64,000 nucleotides of DNA from Gilliamella sp. Choc4-2 (GCF_001690355.1 NZ_LZHG01000022.1:33101-97100), one strand, 5' to 3'. Counted from the first letter of the stretch, positions 18,636-28,972 are shown. A program made the numbers and translations. The notes: generated from the sequence alone by a model not told the origin.

Positions 18636-20933
18636 TTAGTCTGAGCTAAATGCGATTCTTGAAATTTGACCACTTTCATCTAATAATAACAGATGATGCA
18701 ATCCTTTTTTAGAAATAGTTAATGTTACTTTTTCGTTATCAAATGAGCGAGCAAAAAAATTACCATCTAAAAACCACCACTTGTTTCCAGATCCACCTTC
18801 AGCTGTCAAATCTATAGTAACTTGATGTTTTCCTGGTAAAGATTTAATCAATTGTTTATCGCGTAAACCAATAATCATAAGTGTAGAAAAGATATCTTTA
18901 CCTAATATTGGGCAATTTTGATCTATCGGTGGTAATAAAGATTTTCTGCGCTCTTTAGGCAATAACCAATTTTCCAGAGCAACAGGCCAGATAGCTATTT
19001 GTTTTTTATGGGCACCTTTACAATCTGCTGCAACACGTTTACCTTGTTTATTCACCCAAATATTTATCCATCCAGAACGATAAATATTATTGTTGAGTTC
19101 GGAAAGTGTTCCCAACGTAGGCGGTATCATATTATTTAATACCCATGCAGTTTTTTGGCGATGACAATTTTCATCATAATTTGATAATGATATTCCTAAA
19201 GGCCAGCATATTTTTTCGGCAGTGACAGAATCGGGTTTTGCGAATATCGGTAACGGTCGATTTAATCGGATTTCTTTATTTAATAATAAAGAATTCACTT
19301 GCTGTAAAATCGGCATTGCTGATATTGAACCATATTGCCCTACAACAGGTGTGCCATCTGGTCGACCAACCCAAATGCCAATTAAATAACGGGGATTTAT
19401 GCCTATTGCCCACGCATCGCGATAACCATAACTTGTTCCTGTTTTATATGAAAGCAAATTAGTATTAATCATCATCTGTTTTGTTATCCATGCACCACCA
19501 TCTGAAAGTAATGGCTTGCTAAGCATAGGATCATTTTGGGTAAAACGTAAAGGAGCAACTTCTCCATGTCTCGCAAAAGCACTATAAGCACTAACTAAAT
19601 TATCCATTCTTAATGATGCTCCACCTAATATATAAGATATATTAGGATCATTATTTAGTGATAAGAGTGGTAAACCAGCACTATTAAGTTTACTAGTGAA
19701 TTTTTTTGGTCCATATAATTCCATTAATTGTACTGCTGGCAAATTCAGGGATTTTTTCAGCGCATCAGAAGCACTGACTGGTCCATAAAAATCTTCATCA
19801 AAATTTGTTGGTCGGTAATCAGATGTAATACGGGGCACATCCTGCAATAATGATTCTGAATGAATCATGCCTTCATCAATAGCAAATGCATAAATAAAGG
19901 GTTTGAGTGTTGAACCTGGTGAACGTAATGCACTAATCATATCCACTTGACCAAATCTCTCTTTATCATTAAAGTCAGCTGAGCCTACATATCCTTTTAC
20001 AGTCATATCGGTATGATCCACCACTAAAATAGCAAGTGAAGCCTTAGGCGGCAATTGCTTTTTACGATTAATTGCCATATCCTCAAGATAATATTGTAGT
20101 GAAGCATCAATCGTTGAATGAATGGTATTTTCATTAGGATATTTCTGCTTTAATCGATATGCCAACAATGGAGCAAGTTGTGGTGCTCTGCGTGGATATA
20201 CCCATACTTCATCTTGTCGAACTTGCCTAATAATTTCTACTGGCCATACATCAAATTCGGATAAACGATTTAATACTTTATCTCTCGCTCGTTTTGCGCG
20301 TTCTGGGTATCTATCAGGACGTAGTCGGCTAGGTGATTGTGGTAACACAGCTAATAAAACCGCTTCGCTACGAGTCAACTCACTTGGTTTCTTACCAAAA
20401 TATGACCAACTAGCTGCTCCTATGCCTTCAATTGTGCCACCATATGGAGCATGATTAATATATAAAGTTAAGATCTCTTTTTTACTGTAATGTAATTCTA
20501 ATTGTAACGTTCTAAATATTTGTTTTAGTTTTCCAACAATAGTCCGGTCGTGAGGATAAAGTAGTCTAGCTACTTGCATTGAAATAGTACTTCCACCTGA
20601 AACAACCCTATCATTGCTGATATTTTGCCAAGCAGCACGAATAAGAGATACAGGGTTTATCCCAATATGATGATAAAAATAGCGATCCTCATAATTTAAC
20701 AGAACATCAAGGTAATAATTAGGAACATCATCCAATTTAACTGAATAACGCCAGATACCATTTTCGTCCGCAAAACGCCATAATGGTGTTTCATCTTGAG
20801 CAATAACGGTTTGTGTAGTTTTATTTTGTGAGATAGATATTGGGAAAAAATAATCAAAAATTAAAAAGCCAAAACAAAGCAAAAAGAATAAAACTAATAA
20901 GTAAATTAATATATTAAGGAAATATTTTTTCAT
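18636..20933 (-). CDS. pbpC: Penicillin-binding protein 1C
   Basis: Bifunctional class A murein synthase anchored in the inner membrane. One N-terminal helix is followed by a GT51 glycosyltransferase domain (catalytic Glu82 in YEDRYFYHH; SGGSTISMQVARLL; KKEILTLYINHAPYGG). Then comes a transpeptidase domain with the active Ser in SPGSTLKPF near residue 339 and KTGTSYGYRDAW near 498, and a C-terminal BiPBP_C domain. Length 765 agrees with PBP1C. I prefer the ATG at 20933 to the GTG just before it. Upstream is yfhM, the partner normally found with pbpC, but a terminator lies between. Confidence 0.95.
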   Translation of the reverse strand: MKKYFLNILIYLLVLFFLLCFGFLIFDYFFPISISQNKTTQTVIAQDETPLWRFADENGIWRYSVKLDDVPNYYLDVLLNYEDRYFYHHIGINPVSLIRAAWQNISNDRVVSGGSTISMQVARLLYPHDRTIVGKLKQIFRTLQLELHYSKKEILTLYINHAPYGGTIEGIGAASWSYFGKKPSELTRSEAVLLAVLPQSPSRLRPDRYPERAKRARDKVLNRLSEFDVWPVEIIRQVRQDEVWVYPRRAPQLAPLLAYRLKQKYPNENTIHSTIDASLQYYLEDMAINRKKQLPPKASLAILVVDHTDMTVKGYVGSADFNDKERFGQVDMISALRSPGSTLKPFIYAFAIDEGMIHSESLLQDVPRITSDYRPTNFDEDFYGPVSASDALKKSLNLPAVQLMELYGPKKFTSKLNSAGLPLLSLNNDPNISYILGGASLRMDNLVSAYSAFARHGEVAPLRFTQNDPMLSKPLLSDGGAWITKQMMINTNLLSYKTGTSYGYRDAWAIGINPRYLIGIWVGRPDGTPVVGQYGSISAMPILQQVNSLLLNKEIRLNRPLPIFAKPDSVTAEKICWPLGISLSNYDENCHRQKTAWVLNNMIPPTLGTLSELNNNIYRSGWINIWVNKQGKRVAADCKGAHKKQIAIWPVALENWLLPKERRKSLLPPIDQNCPILGKDIFSTLMIIGLRDKQLIKSLPGKHQVTIDLTAEGGSGNKWWFLDGNFFARSFDNEKVTLTISKKGLHHLLLLDESGQISRIAFSSD

Positions 20934-20981
20934 CACTATCTACTTATTCAAAACTAACAATATATTTATCAAATAAAAATA

Positions 20982-21001
20982 CCGCCAAGTTTCATTGGCG
21001 G
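20982..21001 (-). terminator. Terminator downstream of yfhM
   Basis: Stem CCGCCAA / TTGGCGG with a 6-base loop. On the minus strand it is followed by TATTTTTATTT. It lies 50 bases after the yfhM stop and 48 bases before the pbpC start, so pbpC may need its own promoter or read-through. Confidence 0.8.
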
Positions 21002-21051
21002 ATTATTCATGTAGTATAGATTATTTACATAATTAGTTCAGTATAATGTTA

Positions 21052-24000
21052 TTACCTATCAGTTATTGTAGGATTTGAAATTGTGATCATATCAAGTGAT
21101 TGACCAATAGCAAATTGGTCAGGCCGATACATAGACTCAACATATGGATATGGTAACATATACTCGCCTGGAGTCACTGCCCTAACTAAATAAGCAACAC
21201 GTTTACGATAATACCCATTGCCAACATAATTATGAATATTAACTGCAGCAATATATCTATCATCACGATATTCTTGATATTTAATATCGTTACTATCTTC
21301 ATTTCCTAATAGATTAGCGAATTCAGGAATAGCTAGTAAGTTAACACTAGAGTTCATTAAATTTTGGTTTTCAAGTTCAAAACCTGCTGGTAAAAAATCA
21401 ACAATTAATGCATCATGAATCATTTTTTGTGCAGTTACGTCTATTAGTGCCACCATCATACTACCAACCTTTAAGTTTGATGGCGTAATTTCATTACCTT
21501 TAAGATCATAATATTTTCGGGTAATCGTCAACATATTGCTTTCAGAGGTTGCCTTTGGAGCCTTTTTCCCATAGCCCGCAATTGTTAATTTAACATAAAG
21601 AGGATCATCATTCTGTGGATTAGCAATGGTGAGTCCATGATTTAAATCACTAAAACTATAGGCTTTAGTTAAAGATGAGATCACATTACTTACTTTACCA
21701 TTAATTTCGACTTTAAATTTATTTTTACCTTTAGCCTGTTCTAATGACCAACCAGCCATAAATAAAGCATTTAATTCCTGAGTTGAAAAATATCGTGTAT
21801 TATTTAATAAATCGGATAAAGAATACAAATAATCAGCTTGTTTGGTAACAGCTATATCATTGTCCACTAATATCGATAAAATTAATGCCTCATCTCGAAT
21901 TTCACTACCATAAACACCTAACCATGTATTTGAATCTACATAAGATAAATTAAACACATTTGACATAAGATCTTGGTAAATATTTCCAAAGCCAACAATC
22001 TTAGCCGATATTGCCAACTGTGCAATCGGTAATGGCGAAAACATAACTGATTGATTATTGTTAAACTGTCGGTACATTCTATTAATTTCGTTACGCATAG
22101 GAGAAGTAATTTTATTATGTTTGGCAAGAACCATTAATGCATAAGCTTTAGTCGAAAATTTACTATACTCAATATAATCTGAATTGCTATAATAATTTTG
22201 CATATTATTAAAAGCAGATGAATCATAAATATATTGACCTATACGCATCATTGCCGAATTAAGTGCTACATCACTAACATGATAGCCACGTTCTTTTGCT
22301 TGTAATAAAAAGTCAGTTGCGTAAACTGTTAACCAATGTTCTTCATCACTTTCACTGTTCCATAAACCAAAACTACCATTATTTCGCTGCATTGATAAAA
22401 TTCGCGAGATACCTAATTGCACTTTTTCACGTCGTTTTTCATCAGATTCAGTTTTAATACCTAATGAGGCAAGTTGTTCTTGATTTGCATACAATGAAGG
22501 GAATAGCCCACTCGTTGTTTGCTCTAAACAACCATAAGGATAAGCAAATAATTCCTGAATATATTTGGCGATGTTCAATGGTGGCTTATTCGAAACAACC
22601 AATTTTGCATCAATGGTATTATCAATCAAATCAGTTAGCACAGTAGCAGGTAATTCCCAATGGTCACCAGCATTAATTGCTGCAACATAATCTTTAGTTG
22701 TACCTGAATAAGCTGGCCTTATTCCTATTATCCATGAGCGATGAATTTGGTAATTCGATTTATCATCTAGAACGATACCTTCAACGTCAACATTAACTAT
22801 TCCTTTTCCATACCCATAATCTGCAATAATAGGAACTTGTAAAATATTTTTCTGTTTGCTATCAAGTGTCATTGTGATTGTTTTAGGTGAATCTTGATTA
22901 ACTAATCCTGAAGTTGTGATATTAATCTGCATGGTTTGTCTTGTTTCAGTCAAATTATGGACATCTAACGCTAATATTGCCCGATCTCCACCAGATAAAA
23001 AGCGTGGTGTTGAAAGTTCAGCAACAACCGGGGCTGCAACAATCATTGTTTGCTCAGCTTTACCAAAGCGGTTATCATCCCATGCTTGTGCCATTATACG
23101 TAATTCACCATTAAAATTAGGTAAAGGTAATTCAATAATGCCTTCTCCATCTTCATTCAATTCAATAGTTTTAAGTTGCTGTGCAACAATTTGAACTTCG
23201 GTTAATGATTTTTTTCCACCTGTCCCAGTGGCATCCCCCCCAAAACTCATATTAACTACACGACCAGATGCTTCAATTAACTTACCATAAACATCATATA
23301 AATCAACATCATATCTCTTACGCCCTAAAAAAGAAGTATAAGGATCTGGAGTGGTAAAATCAGTAATATTTAGTACACCAGAATCCACAGCAGACACCAA
23401 TACTGTTACTTTGTGCTCTTTTTGAATTGTTTGCTTATCCATTCGGATTTTTATTGAGATGTTTTTTTCCGGCTCCGTTTTTTTAGGTACATCTATAGTA
23501 ACATTTAATTGACGGTTACTGGTGTCAATAGGTAAATAAAGTAAACCAATTGCACGTTTAACTGTTTGCACTGTCACATCCTTTGAAGGGCGAATAATCA
23601 TCGCGCTGATATAAATATCATGACGTTTCCAATCTTTTATTGGAATTTCAACTTCAAGCCCTTCTTCACCGACTGCGATATCACGTTTCCATAAAATACC
23701 GTCATTAGTTTCAAGCGAAATGTAACCTGCCCCAGGAACAGGAGCCTGTACATAAACTTTAGCCGTATCACCATATGTGTAAGACGCTTTATCGATGCTT
23801 AACTTAACTTGATCTGGGCGTACTGAATTTGTACCACGGGTATTATCTTCCCATTCATAGCCTACCCAAAAGCGAAGACTACTAATAATATTATTTTTAG
23901 TATCGACAATTTCAATACGATAAGAACCATAATCATTAGGTTGATAACTCACTTTAGTAGTGCTGTTTTTATCAATAGTTAATTGGTTTTCTAAAACAAT

Positions 24001-26154
24001 AAATTCGCTAGAATTATAATTTTCTCTCCAACCTTCATCGTCACTCCAAGTCCAATAGTAATCTCGTCGCTCACGTACAAATCTAGCTTTTAAATCATTA
24101 GTTGCTAATTTTTCGCCATTTGTATTAATATATGCAACTTCAAATTCAGCATTACTATTTATATCAATTGTTGGACGATTATCATAGCGATCAGCTTCCC
24201 AATTATAATAAGGCGACTCGCCAAAAAGCGCTTTAACAGCAGGCAATTCACTTGCAGGCCAAATAACTTGGCTAGCATAGCGAGTAATTGGTCTACCACC
24301 AGAATCAAGTAAACTTGCTTGTAAAATCAATTTAATTGGTGATCGCACGCCTGACCAGTTATCAGCATCAACATTTATTTGTACAGCCCCATTGTTATCA
24401 AGCGTTTTTTCAATATTCGCTAATTGTTTATATAAGTCCTTATCAGTGACTGAGCCAATTTTATAATCATCCAGTTCAGATATTGAATCCATTTTCTTAA
24501 TATAAAGACTTCCTTCTAAGCTATTACTTGAAGCCGGAGCACCATAAAGATACCAACCTTTAATATTAAAATTAACCTGTTCATTAGCTAAAATTGGTTT
24601 ATTCGATAATGTGTTGATTTCCATTGACATGCGCTCAGGTAAAAACTCTTCTACCTGGAAATAAGAATAACGATAATTATCATCGCCTAAATTAAAACGA
24701 AGTGACCATTTACCTGTTGCGGCATCACTTGGTACCACAAAATGAGATTGATACAATCCATTAGATTCAGATTGACTTTTTAGTTGAAAGTTTTCGATAA
24801 CGCGACCATCTGATGAAATAACATCCACTATAATCGGTTGATCTGGTAAAGGCTGCCCATCTGCATCTCGTAATAAAGCATTAAAGTAGACGGTTTCTTG
24901 AGGACGATATAAATCACGGGGACCAAAAATAAATAGCTGTTTTTGGTAGAAAGCTGAGCCAGACAGGTTAAATTCCGTTAAATTAAGTGCATTACGATCT
25001 AGATTAACAAATGATGTTTGTTGTCCATTATTGGCCGTGAGTAAAGCATAATTCGATCCTTTAGGTAAAGCAATTTCAGCATAACCTTCTTTATCTGTTT
25101 TAGCCGAAATCATTGCACAATGTTTGTTACTATCACGAATATTTTTACGGCAAAATAATGTTAAATTAATATCACTAAGTGGTTTCCCATCATCCAGTGC
25201 ATAAGCCATTACTGATAATTTACCATTCTTATAAGCGTGAATCGATACACCAATATTACTGATTGAAAATAACGAAGCAGGATTTGACTGATTATACGAA
25301 CCAGATTGATTCATTACGGCAATATAAACACCTTCTTGATTCAGGTCAGAAATTTTAGATAAATTAAGTAATATCGTCTCTTGAGTATTAGGCTTAGGAT
25401 TAAGATTAAAGCGAGATGAATAGACTAAATCTGCATAATGATTTAAATCTTTTGAACGCCAGATTGATATAAGATCGATAAACCCAAAATCGGCTATTAA
25501 ATCAGGTAATTTTTCAGGTTTAATTTTGAAAAAGTTTACATCGACTTGATCAACATTTAAAGTTGTGACAGGTAAACCTCCTATTGATTTGCTTGGCAAT
25601 AAAAAACCACTACTAGCAAATCCAATCATTGGTTGGCGATTTTGAGTTGTGATATCTACTTGATAAACCGATTGTAAATGACTGTCATTAATTGCGGATA
25701 ACATTTTATCAATCGTCAAAGTTAACTTTCGATTTGGTTCAAGGAATCGATGCCTTAATTCTAATCCATTATCAGAAAGCTCCCAGGCACCATCGACATC
25801 ACCACTTTCGCGATCAACAAGTCTAAGTAAATTTGAAAAGTTAAGTTTTGGGTTAATGGGAACAGAAAATGTAATAACTAAAGTACTTGAACCATCAAGA
25901 ATAACTTCAGAGCTATTAATAACAGTCAATTGTTTATTTTTATATTTTTCTATCAGCTCTGGAGTTAACGTGAAAACACTTTTTGATTCAGCTTTTTGAT
26001 TATTTTTACTGCTAGAATGATTGATATCCAATAACTGCGTCGTTTTCTGACTTTCATTTTGCGTTGTAGGCGGTATATATTTACTATTACTATTATCGCA
26101 GCCAATTAATGCCAAAATTAAGCTCAATACACTTAACCTTTTTGCAAGTTTCAT
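21052..26154 (-). CDS. yfhM: Alpha-2-macroglobulin family lipoprotein
   Basis: Periplasmic protease-trapping lipoprotein (bacterial alpha-2-macroglobulin), thought to guard the envelope when murein or the outer membrane is breached. The N terminus is a lipoprotein signal with lipobox ALIGC; Asn and Asn follow Asp after the Cys. The 1700 residues show repeated MG-type beta domains. The thioester motif CLEQ (in YPYGCLEQTTSG, near residue 1210) is intact, so it should form the covalent trap. It then runs into the alpha-helical thioester domain and a C-terminal receptor-like domain. Pairing with pbpC is typical of colonising gammaproteobacteria. Confidence 0.95.
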   Translation of the reverse strand: MKLAKRLSVLSLILALIGCDNSNSKYIPPTTQNESQKTTQLLDINHSSSKNNQKAESKSVFTLTPELIEKYKNKQLTVINSSEVILDGSSTLVITFSVPINPKLNFSNLLRLVDRESGDVDGAWELSDNGLELRHRFLEPNRKLTLTIDKMLSAINDSHLQSVYQVDITTQNRQPMIGFASSGFLLPSKSIGGLPVTTLNVDQVDVNFFKIKPEKLPDLIADFGFIDLISIWRSKDLNHYADLVYSSRFNLNPKPNTQETILLNLSKISDLNQEGVYIAVMNQSGSYNQSNPASLFSISNIGVSIHAYKNGKLSVMAYALDDGKPLSDINLTLFCRKNIRDSNKHCAMISAKTDKEGYAEIALPKGSNYALLTANNGQQTSFVNLDRNALNLTEFNLSGSAFYQKQLFIFGPRDLYRPQETVYFNALLRDADGQPLPDQPIIVDVISSDGRVIENFQLKSQSESNGLYQSHFVVPSDAATGKWSLRFNLGDDNYRYSYFQVEEFLPERMSMEINTLSNKPILANEQVNFNIKGWYLYGAPASSNSLEGSLYIKKMDSISELDDYKIGSVTDKDLYKQLANIEKTLDNNGAVQINVDADNWSGVRSPIKLILQASLLDSGGRPITRYASQVIWPASELPAVKALFGESPYYNWEADRYDNRPTIDINSNAEFEVAYINTNGEKLATNDLKARFVRERRDYYWTWSDDEGWRENYNSSEFIVLENQLTIDKNSTTKVSYQPNDYGSYRIEIVDTKNNIISSLRFWVGYEWEDNTRGTNSVRPDQVKLSIDKASYTYGDTAKVYVQAPVPGAGYISLETNDGILWKRDIAVGEEGLEVEIPIKDWKRHDIYISAMIIRPSKDVTVQTVKRAIGLLYLPIDTSNRQLNVTIDVPKKTEPEKNISIKIRMDKQTIQKEHKVTVLVSAVDSGVLNITDFTTPDPYTSFLGRKRYDVDLYDVYGKLIEASGRVVNMSFGGDATGTGGKKSLTEVQIVAQQLKTIELNEDGEGIIELPLPNFNGELRIMAQAWDDNRFGKAEQTMIVAAPVVAELSTPRFLSGGDRAILALDVHNLTETRQTMQINITTSGLVNQDSPKTITMTLDSKQKNILQVPIIADYGYGKGIVNVDVEGIVLDDKSNYQIHRSWIIGIRPAYSGTTKDYVAAINAGDHWELPATVLTDLIDNTIDAKLVVSNKPPLNIAKYIQELFAYPYGCLEQTTSGLFPSLYANQEQLASLGIKTESDEKRREKVQLGISRILSMQRNNGSFGLWNSESDEEHWLTVYATDFLLQAKERGYHVSDVALNSAMMRIGQYIYDSSAFNNMQNYYSNSDYIEYSKFSTKAYALMVLAKHNKITSPMRNEINRMYRQFNNNQSVMFSPLPIAQLAISAKIVGFGNIYQDLMSNVFNLSYVDSNTWLGVYGSEIRDEALILSILVDNDIAVTKQADYLYSLSDLLNNTRYFSTQELNALFMAGWSLEQAKGKNKFKVEINGKVSNVISSLTKAYSFSDLNHGLTIANPQNDDPLYVKLTIAGYGKKAPKATSESNMLTITRKYYDLKGNEITPSNLKVGSMMVALIDVTAQKMIHDALIVDFLPAGFELENQNLMNSSVNLLAIPEFANLLGNEDSNDIKYQEYRDDRYIAAVNIHNYVGNGYYRKRVAYLVRAVTPGEYMLPYPYVESMYRPDQFAIGQSLDMITISNPTITDR

Positions 26155-26442
26155 TATTTACAACCCCTTACCCATTAAAAAAATTAATAATAATTATTAT
26201 TATGATCAACTATTATACCATGCTGGTGATATATTATGCACTGGCAAACCATGTTTGGCAAAAAATGTTTAAAAACGATTTTGTGATTTTTGTGATTTTG
26301 GATATTTGAAAAAATATTAATAAAATAGCAATTAAGGTGGAATTAATTTTCCAATTATAGCCAGCTTTAAAAACTCATTTAAGAAAAATAATAAATGAGC
26401 TTTTAAATAAAAAAATTTTTGATTATAAAATATATCAAATTA

Positions 26443-27123
26443 TTAATTGGAATTGGGTAGTGAGACTAATCTTTTTAATAAAAAGTTTAAAATCACCCCA
26501 TAAAGAGGCAAAAAGAATAGCCCACAAATTAGAATTTTAAAACTATAGTCCATTAACGAAATTTCGATCCAATGATTTGCCATAAATTCATCGTTACTTT
26601 GATAAAATGCGATAGCAAAAAAGACAATAGTATCAATACCATTACCAAATATTGCTGATGCTGTTGGGGCAACCCACCATGATTTGTTTTTTCTTAAATA
26701 GTTAAAAACAGTAATATCCATTAGTTGTCCAACTAAATAAGCGGCAAAACTTGCCAATGCAATTCGAAATACGAAGCTATTAAATTCCGTCAATGCTGAT
26801 AATCCAACCCAATGGGTTTCAAAAAATAGTACCGAAATGGAATATGAAAATAGCAAGGCAGGAATCATTACTACAAAGATGATCTTTCTTGCCAAACTTG
26901 CACCATAAATTCGAATGGTTAAATCGGTGGTTAAAAAAATAAATGGAAATGTAAAAGCACCCCATGTGGTGTGAAAACCCAAAATATCAAATGGAATTTG
27001 GACTAAATAATTGCTTGAAGCAATAACTAATATGTGAAAAAAAGCCAACCAGTAAAGAGCTTTTTGCTTTTGTTTACGGGTAAAACTTTTTTCTATCGAT
27101 TCTGAATGAACATTTAAGTGCAT
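26443..27123 (-). CDS. yhhQ: Queuosine precursor transporter (YhhQ / QPTR family)
   Basis: Inner-membrane transporter that takes up preQ0 and preQ1 for queuosine formation. The 226 residues hold six hydrophobic helices. Family features are seen in NYLVQIPFDILGFHTTWGAFTFPFIFLTTDLTIRIYG, the FAAYLVGQLMDITVFNYLR helix, and the late GNGIDTIVFFAIAF. It is the last gene of queF-queC-yhhQ, 50 bases after queC, which supports the role. Confidence 0.93.
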   Translation of the reverse strand: MHLNVHSESIEKSFTRKQKQKALYWLAFFHILVIASSNYLVQIPFDILGFHTTWGAFTFPFIFLTTDLTIRIYGASLARKIIFVVMIPALLFSYSISVLFFETHWVGLSALTEFNSFVFRIALASFAAYLVGQLMDITVFNYLRKNKSWWVAPTASAIFGNGIDTIVFFAIAFYQSNDEFMANHWIEISLMDYSFKILICGLFFLPLYGVILNFLLKRLVSLPNSN

Positions 27124-27173
27124 CTTTTTTCCTTTTTAATGGGGTGAGAGAAACCAATGATGAATGAATTAAT

Positions 27174-27830
27174 TTATTTAGCTTGAGCCATATATTCTTG
27201 TAGGCCCTTATTGCGCAATAAACAACTTGGACACTTACCACACCCCCCTTCAACACCGTAATAACAGGTATGGGTATGTTTTTGGACATAATCAAGATAA
27301 CCTAGTTTATCAGCCATTTCCCACGTTTGCGCTTTGGTCAAATACATCAGCGGAGTGATGAGATTAAACGCATAGTCCATGGCTAAATTCATTGATACAT
27401 TCATTGATTTAATAAAAACATCACGACAATCTGGATAACCACTAAAATCGGTTTCACAAACTCCAATAATAATGTCAGAAATTCCTTGCTGCTTGGCATG
27501 ACAGCCTGCTAAAAGTAAAAAAAGCATATTCCGCCCATCAACAAAGGTATTGGGGTAATCACCATCTTGAGCTGCTTTAATTTCTTGAGCGTCATCAATC
27601 AACGCATTATTTGTAGTTTGTTTGATAACTGAAGTATCAATGAGGGTTTGCTCAATACCAAGATCATCAGCGATCCATTTGGCTTTTTCAAGTTCTATTG
27701 CGTGACGTTGACCGTAGTGAAAACTGATTGCCTGAACATTTTCACGTCCATAATCAGCAATGGCTTGCAGTAAGCAGGTGGTTGAGTCTTGCCCACCAGA
27801 AAATATAACTAGTGCTTTACGAGTTTGCAT
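27174..27830 (-). CDS. queC: 7-cyano-7-deazaguanine synthase QueC
   Basis: ATP-dependent enzyme that converts 7-carboxy-7-deazaguanine to preQ0. The PP-loop SGGQDST is at residues 10-16. The C-terminal zinc site [15 protein letters not shown] is complete. Length 218 is close to E. coli QueC (231). It lies 27 bases downstream of queF. queD and queE are not in this window. Confidence 0.96.
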   Translation of the reverse strand: MQTRKALVIFSGGQDSTTCLLQAIADYGRENVQAISFHYGQRHAIELEKAKWIADDLGIEQTLIDTSVIKQTTNNALIDDAQEIKAAQDGDYPNTFVDGRNMLFLLLAGCHAKQQGISDIIIGVCETDFSGYPDCRDVFIKSMNVSMNLAMDYAFNLITPLMYLTKAQTWEMADKLGYLDYVQKHTHTCYYGVEGGCGKCPSCLLRNKGLQEYMAQAK

Positions 27831-27857
27831 TAACTGTTCCTGTTAGGATAGATTAAA

Positions 27858-28331
27858 TTAGCGATTATCCACTTTTTCTGGATACATGTCGTGATTGGCT
27901 AATCGATTAGCCGCAACTTGTTCCCAATGAGTACCTGATTTGCCATAATTAGCATAAGGATCAATCGAAATGCCACCTCGCGGAGTGAACTTTCCCCAGA
28001 CTTCAATATATTTAGGATCCATCAATTTAATAAGATCTTTCATAATGATATTAATGCAATCTTCGTGGTAGTCACCATGATTACGAAAGCTGAACAAATA
28101 GAGTTTTAACGATTTACTTTCGACCATTTTAATATTCGGCACGTACGAAATATAAATTGTCGCAAAATCAGGTTGCCCTGTGATAGGACAAAGGCTAGTA
28201 AATTCTGGACAATTAAATTTAACAAAATAGTCGTTATTCGGGTGTTTGTTATCGAACGTTTCGAGTATTTCAGGACAATAGGTTGTTGGATAGCGAACAG
28301 ACTGATCGCCTAGTAGTGTAATTTTACTCAT
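27858..28331 (-). CDS. queF: NADPH-dependent preQ0 reductase QueF, short (unimodular) type
   Basis: Reduces preQ0 to preQ1 with two NADPH. The catalytic Cys48 is in [12 protein letters not shown] with Asp55 nearby, and the substrate/NADPH signature ESKSLKLY starts at residue 71. At 157 residues it is the single-domain type known from Bacillus; E. coli QueF is a longer two-module protein. It is directly preceded by a preQ1-I riboswitch whose 3' tail contains the AAGGA ribosome-binding site, so translation is probably shut off by the enzyme's own product. Confidence 0.95.
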   Translation of the reverse strand: MSKITLLGDQSVRYPTTYCPEILETFDNKHPNNDYFVKFNCPEFTSLCPITGQPDFATIYISYVPNIKMVESKSLKLYLFSFRNHGDYHEDCINIIMKDLIKLMDPKYIEVWGKFTPRGGISIDPYANYGKSGTHWEQVAANRLANHDMYPEKVDNR

Positions 28332-28338
28332 TATTTTT

Positions 28339-28374
28339 CCTTAGTTTTTTAGCGTGGGAGGTTCACGAACCACG
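28339..28374 (-). promoter_or_regulatory. preQ1-I riboswitch in the queF leader
   Basis: On the minus strand a 5-bp stem CGUGG/CCACG (28374-28370 with 28357-28353) closes the loop UUCGUGAACCUC. It is followed by the A-rich tail CUAAAAAACUAAGG. This is the class I preQ1 layout: a small hairpin, a C-rich loop, and an A-rich tail ending in ACUAAGG that folds back into a pseudoknot. The tail overlaps the queF Shine-Dalgarno AAGGA, 7 bases before the ATG, pointing to translational control. The downstream genes queF, queC and yhhQ fit the ligand. Confidence 0.88.
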
Positions 28375-28448
28375 TAACAAGACGCACACCATACTCTTTT
28401 TTAATAAAAAAGTCTAGCTAGGATAAGATACCATGCAAAAGACTAAAT

Positions 28449-28479
28449 ACCCCCATCGTCAGTAATCAGTAATGGGGGT
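28449..28479 (-). terminator. Hairpin downstream of the DUF1090 gene
   Basis: 8-bp stem ACCCCCAT / ATGGGGGT with a 15-base loop, 25 bases after the stop of the DUF1090 gene. A modest T-rich tail follows on the minus strand. It probably ends the coaA-DUF1090 transcript before the queF leader. Confidence 0.65.
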
Positions 28480-28503
28480 TATAATTAAAACGTCATTATA
28501 GAA

Positions 28504-28956
28504 TCAGTGAATTAAGCTATTAGTTGGTTTATTTGCTTCAAGCTCTTTATAAAATTTAGCTAATTCAGCTTTAACTTCATTAAGTTCTTGTTCGGCATCA
28601 GCTAATTTTATTTGTTGCTTAGTAATTTTTTGTTTATCACCTTTTGTTTTTGCTTGAGCCAATTCTTGGGTTCTTTTGGCTACTTTATCTGTCTTTTCTT
28701 GGATTTTTTTCTTATATTTTTCTTCTAAATCTTTATTTAAACAATGATTCTTAATATCTTTTAATATTTTTTGAAGACCTTCAACCTTATGGATATTATT
28801 GTGATTTTTTGCTTGTTCAATTCCGACCTCAATAGCCTGTTTTTTTCCTTCACAGGTGAGTCCTTCTACATGATCAGAGGCATAAATGCCAAACGGAAAT
28901 GAAATAACCAAAGCGATAATACTTAATTTGGTCACTGCTTGAATTACTGACTTCAT
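28504..28956 (-). CDS. DUF1090 periplasmic protein (YqjC-like)
   Basis: Exported small protein of unknown function. A Sec signal peptide ends at ...PFGIYAS. The mature part has the DUF1090 pattern: a Cys in LTCEGKK, IEQAKNHNNIHKVEGLQKIL, and a second Cys in NHCLNKDLEEKY. A long charged, probably coiled-coil helix (EKTDKVAKRTQELAQAKTKG to EVKAELAKFYKELE) follows. It begins 16 bases after coaA. E. coli YqjC is the likely relative, where it is linked to acid and osmotic stress regulons; that role is not shown here. Confidence 0.8.
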   Translation of the reverse strand: MKSVIQAVTKLSIIALVISFPFGIYASDHVEGLTCEGKKQAIEVGIEQAKNHNNIHKVEGLQKILKDIKNHCLNKDLEEKYKKKIQEKTDKVAKRTQELAQAKTKGDKQKITKQQIKLADAEQELNEVKAELAKFYKELEANKPTNSLIH

Positions 28957-28972
28957 ATAAACTCCTATTAAT

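Noticed and set aside
26109..26309. 66-codon plus-strand ORF across the yfhM start
   Set aside because: Half of it is antisense to the yfhM signal peptide and the rest is AT-rich spacer; composition is not protein-like and no ribosome-binding site is seen.
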